A stretch of 27,579 bases of DNA from Phoenicibacter congonensis (lineage in GTDB: Bacteria > Actinomycetota > Coriobacteriia > Coriobacteriales > Eggerthellaceae), in contig JAUMVS010000006.1 in assembly GCA_030530045.1 (NCBI GenBank), forward strand, positions 1 through 27,579. The letters are read 5' to 3'. Position numbers and translations under genes: made by a program. Shown in pieces: positions 16,112-22,997 of the stretch. The notes beneath the pieces are model-generated. The model was not told where the DNA came from and ran no database searches. It was given only the letters and a program-made list of their open reading frames with translations. Position 1 is the stretch's first letter. Each line of letters starts with the position of its first letter.

Positions 16112-16963
16112 ATGTTTATGCAACCTAAAAATGTTGTTTGGATTACAGGCGCCGCGGGACGTCTTGGTTCGGCAATCGAGAAGGAACTCGACCACGAAAA
16201 ATACATGATAATCCCGACTGATGCTGAGGTTGACATCACCGACCTGACAACCGTAAACGATGCTGTTAGCAATTATCGACCTGAATTCATCATCAACTGC
16301 GCCGCTATGGCAAGCAAATCTGATGCAGAAAGAAACCCCGATTTGGCGTTTAAGGTAAACGCCCTGGGTGCTAGAAACCTAGCAATCGCTGCATCGGGCG
16401 TTGGTGCTACACTTGTGCACCTGTCAACCGACGATGTTTTCTCAGGAATTGCACCTCATCCATTAAATGAGTTTGATGCAACTGTCCCAATTAGTGTTTT
16501 TGGTCGCTCTAAAGCAGCAGGCGAGCGTCTTGTTCGCGAGCTTTGCCCAAGTCACATCATCATTCGTTCCTCGTGGGTCTATGCCGTGCACGAAAACGAT
16601 TTCCTTTTCAAATACATTCAGCAAGTCAAAAATGGCGAGAAGGCAGTTGTCCCAGCAAACCAATTTGCTGCTCCAACTTCGGCCTCCACGATGGCTAAGT
16701 TTATGGTTGCTGCTATTGAGTCGGGTGAATTCGGAACCTTCCATGCTGTTTCTCAAGGCATTTGCAGCAGGCATGAATTCGTAAAGACAGCCTTTGACAT
16801 GCTTGGAATTCCTTTGACTAGTTTGACTAGCTCTAACGAATTTAGAGATTCCTACAGCATCGAGCTTGACGACTTGATGATGCGCCTCACTGGCGTTTAT
16901 GAGATGCCGACATGGCAGGAAGACCTGCGTCAAAATATTGATCAATATGCAAATTTAGTTTAG
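16112..16963 (+). CDS. RmlD-like NAD(P)-binding reductase lacking the catalytic Tyr
   Basis: A 283-residue extended short-chain dehydrogenase of the dTDP-4-dehydrorhamnose reductase (RmlD) family. The nucleotide motif TGAAGRLG is at 12-19, DITD at 41-44, NCAA at 62-65, LSTDDVFSG at 104-112 and SSWVYA near 153. In RmlD the catalytic pair is YxxxK; here the sequence is FGRSK (F130, K134), so lysine is kept and tyrosine is phenylalanine. The usual STDYVF is STDDVF. No other rhamnose genes are nearby, which argues against simple dTDP-rhamnose synthesis. AAGGAGG lies eight bases before the ATG. The symporter starts 16 bases downstream, so the two are likely one transcript. Confidence 0.85.
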   Translation: MFMQPKNVVWITGAAGRLGSAIEKELDHEKYMIIPTDAEVDITDLTTVNDAVSNYRPEFIINCAAMASKSDAERNPDLAFKVNALGARNLAIAASGVGATLVHLSTDDVFSGIAPHPLNEFDATVPISVFGRSKAAGERLVRELCPSHIIIRSSWVYAVHENDFLFKYIQQVKNGEKAVVPANQFAAPTSASTMAKFMVAAIESGEFGTFHAVSQGICSRHEFVKTAFDMLGIPLTSLTSSNEFRDSYSIELDDLMMRLTGVYEMPTWQEDLRQNIDQYANLV

Positions 16964-16979
16964 TAGGGGTGGTGGTTAA

Positions 16980-18323
16980 ATGACAAATCTTGAAAATGAG
17001 GAAGTGAAAACAAAGAAAGAGCGGAAAAAGCTGGGATTAACAACCACGATTCTGATTGCCCTTGGCCTTGGCATCGTTTGCGGCGTAATTTTCCATTACT
17101 TTATTCCGCAGAGCTCAATTCGTGATGATATTTTCATCAACGGAATTTTCTACGTTGGTGGTCAGGGCTTCATTCGCTTGATGCAAATGCTTGTTGTGCC
17201 TCTTGTTTTCTGCTCGATTGTTTGTGGTGCAGCTTCAATTGGCGACACAAAAACTCTTGGCACAGTTGGTGTCAAGACTCTTTGCTTTTACTTGGTAACC
17301 ACTGCTCTTGCGATTTCTGTAGCGCTTTGCGTTGGCAATTTGATTAATTCAGGCTTAGGCGTGGATATGTCATCAATCGTTGTTAGCGACACTTCAAGCC
17401 TTGACACTGCGCAGAATTCAAGTTCTAGCGTTACTGACACGCTTCTGGCGATCATTCCTAAAAACCCAGTTCAGGCGCTTGCAAATGGCGACATGTTAGC
17501 AGTTATCTTCTTTGCACTGTTTGTTGGCATCATCATTTCGCTTTTAGGGCGCAAGGTTGAAACTGTGCATCGTTTCATCGAGCAGTTCAACGACATCATG
17601 ATGAAGATGACTTCCCTTGTCATGTGTGTAGCTCCAATCGGCGTTTTCTGCCTCCTTTCACGCACATTTGCAAACGTTGGTTTCGAAGCGTTCTTGCCAA
17701 TGGTGAAATACATGGTCGGCGTGCTTTTGGCGCTCACGCTTCAGTGTTTTGTTGTCTACATGATTATGCTTTGGCTGCTTGGTCGCGTGAGCCCAGTCAT
17801 GTTTATCAAGAAGTTTTTCCCTGTTATGCTTTTTGCGTTCTCAACTGCAACTTCAAACGCAACTATCCCTCTTAATATGGAGACCCTCGAGCGCAAAATG
17901 GGAGTTGACGGCAAGATTTCCTCGTTTACTATCCCTCTGGGTGCGACAATCAACATGGATGGCACCGCGATTATGCAGGGCGTAGCTGTAGTCTTTACCG
18001 CGCAGCTCTTTGGAGTTAATCTTGGTCCAATTGAGTATGCTACTGTAATTGCGACGGCAACGCTTGCATCAATTGGCACTGCAGGCGTTCCTTCCGTTGG
18101 CTTGATTACGCTTTCGATGGTGTTCAATTCAGTCGGTCTTCCGCTTGAGGGCATTGCTCTCATCATGGGCATCGACAGAATTCTTGACATGACAAGAACA
18201 GCTGTTAACATCACGGGCGATGCTGTCTGCACAACTGTGGTTGCTAAGCAGTCGGGTCGAGTGAATCTTGATGTCTACAACGACCCCGACGCAGGCAAAG
18301 AAATGGATGTGATTTCGGCTTAA
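16980..18323 (+). CDS. Dicarboxylate/amino acid:cation symporter (DAACS family)
   Basis: A 447-residue membrane protein of the GltP/GltPh/DctA family, importing glutamate, aspartate, serine or C4-dicarboxylates with Na+ or H+. The diagnostic NMDGT motif begins near residue 325 (NMDGTAIMQG). The substrate-binding helix DMTRTAVNITGD is near 403-414, and the hairpin SIGTAGVP precedes it. Eight transmembrane helices plus two re-entrant hairpins are expected. The Asp/Arg pattern in the last helix (DMTRTAVN) suggests acidic substrates, by analogy with the Arg of glutamate transporters. A weak GGGGTGG precedes the ATG. A strong terminator follows. Confidence 0.93.
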   Translation: MTNLENEEVKTKKERKKLGLTTTILIALGLGIVCGVIFHYFIPQSSIRDDIFINGIFYVGGQGFIRLMQMLVVPLVFCSIVCGAASIGDTKTLGTVGVKTLCFYLVTTALAISVALCVGNLINSGLGVDMSSIVVSDTSSLDTAQNSSSSVTDTLLAIIPKNPVQALANGDMLAVIFFALFVGIIISLLGRKVETVHRFIEQFNDIMMKMTSLVMCVAPIGVFCLLSRTFANVGFEAFLPMVKYMVGVLLALTLQCFVVYMIMLWLLGRVSPVMFIKKFFPVMLFAFSTATSNATIPLNMETLERKMGVDGKISSFTIPLGATINMDGTAIMQGVAVVFTAQLFGVNLGPIEYATVIATATLASIGTAGVPSVGLITLSMVFNSVGLPLEGIALIMGIDRILDMTRTAVNITGDAVCTTVVAKQSGRVNLDVYNDPDAGKEMDVISA

Positions 18324-18341
18324 AACCAAAAAAATTGTTAA

Positions 18342-18428
18342 CCGTGAGCCTTTGGGCGCAAAGCTAAGGCTCGGCATAGTGCAATAATCGAGGCGTTTCG
18401 GCACAGGCCGAGCGCCTCTTTATTTTTT
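18342..18428 (+). terminator. Tandem-hairpin terminator after the symporter
   Basis: The terminator stem is GAGGCG (18390-18395) with CGCCTC (18413-18418), plus the inner CGGC/GCCG (18399-18402, 18407-18410), then TTTATTTTTT. An upstream hairpin pairs GAGCCTT (18346-18352) with AAGGCTC (18366-18372). GCTCGGC (18369-18375) is also perfectly complementary to GCCGAGC (18407-18413), an alternative fold that would break both. Confidence 0.8.
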
Positions 18429-18483
18429 AAATAAAAGTAATTTTTACTAAAAGTCTTAAAGGTGCTTGTGTTGCTAATGCGAC

Positions 18484-18489
18484 TATAAT
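18484..18489 (+). promoter_or_regulatory. -10 box upstream of moeA
   Basis: A perfect TATAAT about 64 bases before the moeA start; no clear -35 at 16-18 bases. A dyad AGTAA-TTT-TTACT lies at 18436-18448, between the symporter terminator and this box, and could be an operator. Confidence 0.45.
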
Positions 18490-18552
18490 TTAAGCATTGT
18501 AGCTGGGTGAGTCTAATGCAGCTAATCGTTGTTATGAAGGGGAGGAATTTAG

Positions 18553-19821
18553 ATGTTTACAAACCAACTGTCTCCAGAGGAAGCTCGTTCTGTAATCCTT
18601 GAAAACATAAAGCGCACAGAGATGGAAGAAGTTGACCTTGTTGATGCCTTGGGGCGAGTTTTGGTGGAAAGGGTTAAAAGCGAAATCGACGTTATCCCTT
18701 TCAATAACGCAGCGATGGATGGCTTTGCGGTAAAGCGCGAGGATTTGCTTAATGCAAGCGAAGAGAACCCAGTGGTCCTTGATGTTATGGAGGAAATCCC
18801 TGCAGGCTCCTATTTCGACGGTAACATCGAGCATGGCCAGTGCCTTCGAATTATGACTGGTGCGCCAGTTCCTGATTGCACCGATGCAGTTGTTAAATAT
18901 GAAATCGTTGATTACCTCGATGGCGACGGAATGCCTGGTAGTAAGGTCGCTTTTAAAGCGTGCCCTAAAGAGCTAGACAACATTCGCAGCAGGGGAGAAG
19001 AGGTCCTTGCCGGTGGAACTGTGATTGAGGCTGGCGAGATTCTTGGAGCTGGTGGAATTGGCTATCTTGCAAATTGCGGTGTTAGCAAGGTGAAGGTTTA
19101 TAAAAAGCCTCGCGTTGGTGTTATCGCGATCGGCTCTGAGCTTCAGATGCCAGGAGAGCCGTTGAAGCCTGGATGCATTTATGAAAGCAACTCTGTTGCC
19201 TTGAGTGCAACTGTGCTTGAAGCGGGCGGAATCCCAACTCGCATCGGAATCGTCGAAGACGACTTTGATGTGCTTTGTGACGCAATCGAGAAAGCTTCCA
19301 AGGAGTTCGATTTTGTGGTGACTTCGGGTGGCGCATCTAATGGTGACTTCGACTTCATCAAGGGCGTAATCGACAAGAAGGGAGAGCTGATTTTTACGCT
19401 TGTAAACATGCGCCCTGGAAAATGTCAAACGTTTGGACTTGTTAACGAAACTCCAGTCATGGGCTTTCCTGGAAATCCTGCAGCAGCCTACTGCGGCTTT
19501 GAGATTTTGCTCCGCCCAGCTCTTCTTTCTATGCAAGGTCACAAAAACCTTGAGATTCCGACTTTTGAAGCAACGCTTGTTGGCGACCGCAAAAAACGCG
19601 ACCCTCGCAGAATGTATCTTCGTGGCTTTGTTGAGAAAGATGCGGAGGGAAACTATCGTTTCACTCCTGCAAAGAATCAAAGCTCTGGAATTTATGGTCC
19701 AATTCAGCAATCAAATTGTCTTGCGATTATTCCAGAAGGGGAGCCTGAAGGCGGCAAAGTTCTCGACGGAACAACTCTTCAGATCATTCCATTTGGTGTT
19801 TTGGAAGGTTCGGTGATTTAA
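18553..19821 (+). CDS. moeA: Molybdopterin molybdenumtransferase MoeA
   Basis: A 422-residue enzyme that inserts molybdate into adenylylated molybdopterin, giving active molybdenum cofactor. The N-terminal signature IPFNNAAMDGFAV is at 48-60. MTGAPVPDCTDAVV (101-114) and the MoCF-domain motif TSGGASNGDFDF (257-268) follow, then MRPGKCQTFG and GFPGNPAAAY (304-313). Length is normal. GGGGAGG precedes the ATG at good spacing. mogA starts two bases after the stop, so the pair is one translational unit. It is convergent with the moaC end of the mod-moa operon. Confidence 0.96.
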   Translation: MFTNQLSPEEARSVILENIKRTEMEEVDLVDALGRVLVERVKSEIDVIPFNNAAMDGFAVKREDLLNASEENPVVLDVMEEIPAGSYFDGNIEHGQCLRIMTGAPVPDCTDAVVKYEIVDYLDGDGMPGSKVAFKACPKELDNIRSRGEEVLAGGTVIEAGEILGAGGIGYLANCGVSKVKVYKKPRVGVIAIGSELQMPGEPLKPGCIYESNSVALSATVLEAGGIPTRIGIVEDDFDVLCDAIEKASKEFDFVVTSGGASNGDFDFIKGVIDKKGELIFTLVNMRPGKCQTFGLVNETPVMGFPGNPAAAYCGFEILLRPALLSMQGHKNLEIPTFEATLVGDRKKRDPRRMYLRGFVEKDAEGNYRFTPAKNQSSGIYGPIQQSNCLAIIPEGEPEGGKVLDGTTLQIIPFGVLEGSVI

Positions 19822-19823
19822 TA

Positions 19824-20291
19824 ATGAGATTTTCTGTAATTACATGCTCTGACACTCGAAGCGCGCTTGAAGATACAGCAGGGTTTGCGCTTCAAGAATT
19901 AATTAAGGAACAAGGCTGGGAAGTTGCCTCCTACACGATTGTGAAGGACGACATCGATGCAATTTCGGACGCTATTTTGGATGCTGTTGATGAGGTAGAG
20001 GCTGACATCGTGCTCACTTGCGGCGGCACCGGGCTTTCGCCTCGCGATGTCACTCCTGAGGCAACAGCAATGGTGTGCGACCGAAACGTTCCTGGCATCG
20101 CTGAAGCTATGCGTGCCTATTCTTTAAAAATCACCCCGCATGGCATGCTTTCTCGAGCAGTTTGCATGCAGCGCGGAAAAGCAATTGTGATTAATTTCCC
20201 AGGTAGCAAAAAAGCTGCAATTGAGAACTGGGAATGCGTCGTTCCGGCACTAGCTCATGCAGTGAAGATGGCTAACGGCGGCGGCCATTAA
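19824..20291 (+). CDS. mogA: Molybdopterin adenylyltransferase MogA/MoaB
   Basis: A 155-residue MoCF-domain protein that adenylylates molybdopterin before MoeA adds molybdenum. The signature TCGGTGLSPRDVTPEAT is at 65-81 and the C-terminal INFPGSKKA near 135. MogA and MoaB share these motifs; the tight coupling to moeA supports the adenylyltransferase role whichever name is used. Its start lies two bases after the moeA stop, and its transcript probably ends at a hairpin located inside the 3' end of the convergent moaC. Confidence 0.93.
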   Translation: MRFSVITCSDTRSALEDTAGFALQELIKEQGWEVASYTIVKDDIDAISDAILDAVDEVEADIVLTCGGTGLSPRDVTPEATAMVCDRNVPGIAEAMRAYSLKITPHGMLSRAVCMQRGKAIVINFPGSKKAAIENWECVVPALAHAVKMANGGGH

Positions 20292-20308
20292 AAATAATAA
20301 ATGGTGGA

Positions 20309-20863
20309 TTAGCGCACCTGTTCGAAATCCCAGGTGCCGCTTTTCCCGCCTTCTTTGTGCAGGACCTGCACGTTTTCAATAATCATTCCGCGATCAATTG
20401 CTTTGCACATGTCATAAATCGTGACAAGGGCAATTGAAGTAGCGGTAATGGCTTCGATTTCCACGCCTGTTTTCCCAGTTAGAGCGCATGTTGACTCTAC
20501 TCGAATTCCGAAAGTGTTGTTCTCGGCGGTTGCGTCAGCGGCACTGTCGCCATCTCCTGACTTTGCATGTTTCCCGCATGCCTTTACTTCAGGTGTGCAT
20601 TTCACTTCGACTTTTGTGAGTGCGAGAGGGTGGCAAAGCGGAATCAAATCACTCGTTTTTTTGGCGGCCATAATGCCTGCAATTCTTGCAGCAGCTAGCA
20701 CGTCACCTTTTTTAGCGGTGCCGTTCACAATTGTGTCGTAGGTTTCTTTTTTCATCGAGATGAAACCAGTGGCCACGGCTATTCTTTTTGTTTCTGCCTT
20801 GTCAGAAACGTCAACCATCCTGGCGTCGCCGTCTTCGTTTATGTGAGTTAGCTTTTGTTCCAT
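20309..20863 (-). CDS. moaC: Cyclic pyranopterin monophosphate synthase MoaC
   Basis: A 184-residue enzyme acting with MoaA to convert GTP to cyclic pyranopterin monophosphate; MoaC closes the cyclic phosphate. The catalytic lysine aligns with K52 (KKGDV) and the aspartate with D151 (IYDMCKA). LTHINEDGDARMVDVS, DLIPLCHPL and LTGKTGVEIEA are canonical. Between EVKCTPEV and FGIRVEST there is an insertion of roughly 23 residues, Gly/Ala/Asp/Ser-rich, absent from E. coli MoaC (161 residues). It starts two bases after the moaA stop and is the last gene of the minus-strand operon. Confidence 0.95.
   Translation of the reverse strand: MEQKLTHINEDGDARMVDVSDKAETKRIAVATGFISMKKETYDTIVNGTAKKGDVLAAARIAGIMAAKKTSDLIPLCHPLALTKVEVKCTPEVKACGKHAKSGDGDSAADATAENNTFGIRVESTCALTGKTGVEIEAITATSIALVTIYDMCKAIDRGMIIENVQVLHKEGGKSGTWDFEQVR
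20311..20345 (+). terminator. Terminator of moeA-mogA, inside the 3' end of moaC
   Basis: AGCGCACCTG (20311-20320), 10-base loop, CAGGTG-C-CGCT (20331-20341, one bulged C), then TTT. Read on the plus strand it is a terminator for mogA; on the minus strand the same bases encode the last ten codons of moaC. Confidence 0.6.
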
Positions 20864-20865
20864 GA

Positions 20866-21870
20866 TTACCCGCCAATCTGGCTCATTTTGCGTTTAGTGC
20901 CAATTCTGTGGTTGTGAGACTCTGGTTTGTGCAGAAGGGCGTCTTTTAGCACTGACATCATGCCGTCAATGTCACCCGTCCTGAGCGGTGTCTTTAAATC
21001 ATATTCAGTGTCGCTAAACAAGCAAGGCTTGATTTTGCCGTCGGAAGTGAGACGAAGGCGATTGCATGTCGCGCAGAAATGATTTGAGATAGCCGAAATC
21101 GTGCCAACTGTTCCAAGTGCACCATCAAATTTGAAATATCTAGCCGGCCCCCAACCTTCAGGTTGATTGTCGTTGTTGAGCGCTATGAGCGGCTCCATGC
21201 CAGAATCGAGCGCCGCAGCATTGATTGTTTCAATAACTTCTTCTGACGGAATAATTTCTTCGGGTCCCCATTTGCAGCCTGTGAAATTGTTTGCATCGCC
21301 AACGGGCATGTATTCAATAAAGCGCACGTGTAGCGGCTTGTCTATAGTTAGCTTTGCGAACTCAAGCAAATCTTGGTGCAGGTCTTTGACAACTACAACG
21401 TTAAGTTTTACTGGCGTGAGTCCATGCTCTAGCGCGGCATGAATGCCGGCAATTGCATCTTCTAACTTGCCTCGACGTGTGATGTAGGCATATTGCTCAG
21501 CATCAAGCGTGTCGAGAGAAATGTTCACACGGTCAAGTCCAGCTTCCTTCAAATCAGTTGCAAACTGCGGCAAAAGTGTAGCGTTAGTCGTCAAAGCAAC
21601 GCTTTCAATTCCAGGAATTGCTTTAATGTCGCGAATTAGGTTAACAACTCCGCGACGCACTAGGGGCTCGCCGCCAGTCAGACGCACATGTTTAATGCCC
21701 AGCTCAGCTGCAGTTTTTGTGATTGTCGCAATTTCCTCTACTCGAAGAATGTCGTCGTGACAAAGTGGCACAACACCTTCTTCAGGCATGCAATAAATGC
21801 ACCTCAAGTTGCACCTGTCGGTGAGAGAAATGCGAAGATAGTCTATTTTTCTGCCTTGCAGATCATTCAT
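20866..21870 (-). CDS. moaA: GTP 3',8-cyclase MoaA
   Basis: A 334-residue radical-SAM enzyme that makes 3',8-cyclo-GTP, the first step of molybdenum cofactor synthesis. The N-terminal cluster ligands are C20, C24 and C27 (CNLRCIYC), and GGEP at 66-69 binds SAM. The C-terminal second 4Fe-4S cluster is held by C266, C269 (CATC) and C283 (KPCLF), and the essential terminal Gly-Gly is present. Its ATG overlaps the modC stop by one base (TAATG), showing translational coupling with the molybdate transporter. The oxygen-sensitive chemistry fits an anaerobic host. Confidence 0.97.
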   Translation of the reverse strand: MNDLQGRKIDYLRISLTDRCNLRCIYCMPEEGVVPLCHDDILRVEEIATITKTAAELGIKHVRLTGGEPLVRRGVVNLIRDIKAIPGIESVALTTNATLLPQFATDLKEAGLDRVNISLDTLDAEQYAYITRRGKLEDAIAGIHAALEHGLTPVKLNVVVVKDLHQDLLEFAKLTIDKPLHVRFIEYMPVGDANNFTGCKWGPEEIIPSEEVIETINAAALDSGMEPLIALNNDNQPEGWGPARYFKFDGALGTVGTISAISNHFCATCNRLRLTSDGKIKPCLFSDTEYDLKTPLRTGDIDGMMSVLKDALLHKPESHNHRIGTKRKMSQIGG

Positions 21871-22997
21871 TATTTACAGACCATATAGATGTTGTCTTTT
21901 GGAATCCTAACCCAAACTAAATCATTCACTTCTGGAAGATTTTGTTCCCCTGTTTTTAGTTTATCAATTCTCCAATAAAGACACTTCTCAATATCGTCTG
22001 CATTATCAAATGTATTTTCTAGAGCGGTGGCGTTTTTCATGTCCTCTTCTTTTATGAAGGATACGAGAGCTGAGCGGTCGAAACGCGAATCAGTAACGTG
22101 CAGAACACGCACTGGGAAGCAGTTTTCGCCAGGACCATCGGTCTGTTGAATCCTAAATGCTCTAACGCCGAAGTGAGTAATTGCATCTGGAATAGAGTCT
22201 TCTGTAACAACATCAATGTCCCAAACAGGCAAGTGCAGAGTGTGTTCGCCAGTCTTTTCTGCAGGTGTTGCATTTTTGCATCCTGAAAGCTTCAGACCTG
22301 CAAGCGACTGTGGGTTGTTTACCAGGTCATCTTTTTCGCAAAGCTCAACAATTTGGCCGTTGTCAATAACAGCAATTTTGTCGGTTAGGCGCATTGCTTC
22401 GTCAATGTCGTGACTGACATAGAGAATGCTGCCTTCGAATTCCGAGAACACAACTGAAAGATGCTGCTCAAGGGCACCTTTGAGGTGTGAGTCGAGCGCC
22501 GAGAAAGGCTCGTCAAGCATGAGGATTTGAGGCTTAGCTGCAAGCATTCTTGCGATAGCTACGCGCTGTTGCTGGCCACCTGAAAGCTGAGCTGGATATC
22601 TCTTCTCCATGCCTTTGAGGCCGAACTTGCTCAGCTGTAGCTGCACCTCTTTGTCAACTTCTTCCTTTGAAAGGTGAGAATCGATGCCAGCTGCGATGTT
22701 TTGCTCAATTGTGAGGTTAGGGAAGAGCATGTAGTTTTGGAAAAGCAGTGCTGTTTTTCTTTGTTGCGGCGTCAGATTAACCTTCGGGTGCTTCCCGCGC
22801 TCGCGCTCGAAAAACACTGTGTCATTGACGACAATCTTGCCCTCATCAGGCGTTTCTATGCCCGCGATGCACTTTAGCGTCAAACTTTTTCCGCAACCTG
22901 AAGCACCAAGAAGCGCCATGGCTTCGTTTCGAACTTCGAGGTGTGATGTCAGTGAAAAACCGTTGTAGTCTTTTTTGATGTCAACTAGAATGCCCAT
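21870..22997 (-). CDS. modC: Molybdate ABC transporter ATP-binding protein ModC
   Basis: A 375-residue ABC ATPase powering molybdate/tungstate import. Walker A GASGCGKSL is at 31-39, the signature LSGGQQQ at 138-144, and Walker B ILMLDEP at 158-164, with the D-loop SALD next. The C-terminal 140 residues form a regulatory TOBE/Mop-like region (LHLPVWDIDV, RVLHVTDSR) of the kind that can sense bound oxyanion. Its ATG directly abuts the modB stop and its stop overlaps moaA, so the run modB-modC-moaA-moaC is tightly packed. Molybdate rather than sulfate is inferred from the neighbours. Confidence 0.94.
   Translation of the reverse strand: MGILVDIKKDYNGFSLTSHLEVRNEAMALLGASGCGKSLTLKCIAGIETPDEGKIVVNDTVFFERERGKHPKVNLTPQQRKTALLFQNYMLFPNLTIEQNIAAGIDSHLSKEEVDKEVQLQLSKFGLKGMEKRYPAQLSGGQQQRVAIARMLAAKPQILMLDEPFSALDSHLKGALEQHLSVVFSEFEGSILYVSHDIDEAMRLTDKIAVIDNGQIVELCEKDDLVNNPQSLAGLKLSGCKNATPAEKTGEHTLHLPVWDIDVVTEDSIPDAITHFGVRAFRIQQTDGPGENCFPVRVLHVTDSRFDRSALVSFIKEEDMKNATALENTFDNADDIEKCLYWRIDKLKTGEQNLPEVNDLVWVRIPKDNIYMVCK

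Noticed and set aside
18342..18376. A GGGCGCAAAGCTAAGGCTC stretch resembling the conserved GCAAAGC core of a cyclic di-GMP-I (GEMM) riboswitch
   Set aside because: The upstream GGGCAAACC-type strand, the GNRA tetraloop and the second helix are missing. The bases are better explained as part of the tandem-hairpin terminator.
18429..18552. A possible molybdenum-cofactor riboswitch before moeA
   Set aside because: I found a -10 box and a small dyad but no multi-stem structure of the expected size.
18973..19710. A 245-codon open frame antisense to moeA
   Set aside because: It overlaps a textbook MoeA over its conserved motifs, has no ribosome-binding site and encodes a low-quality basic sequence, as expected of a shadow frame.
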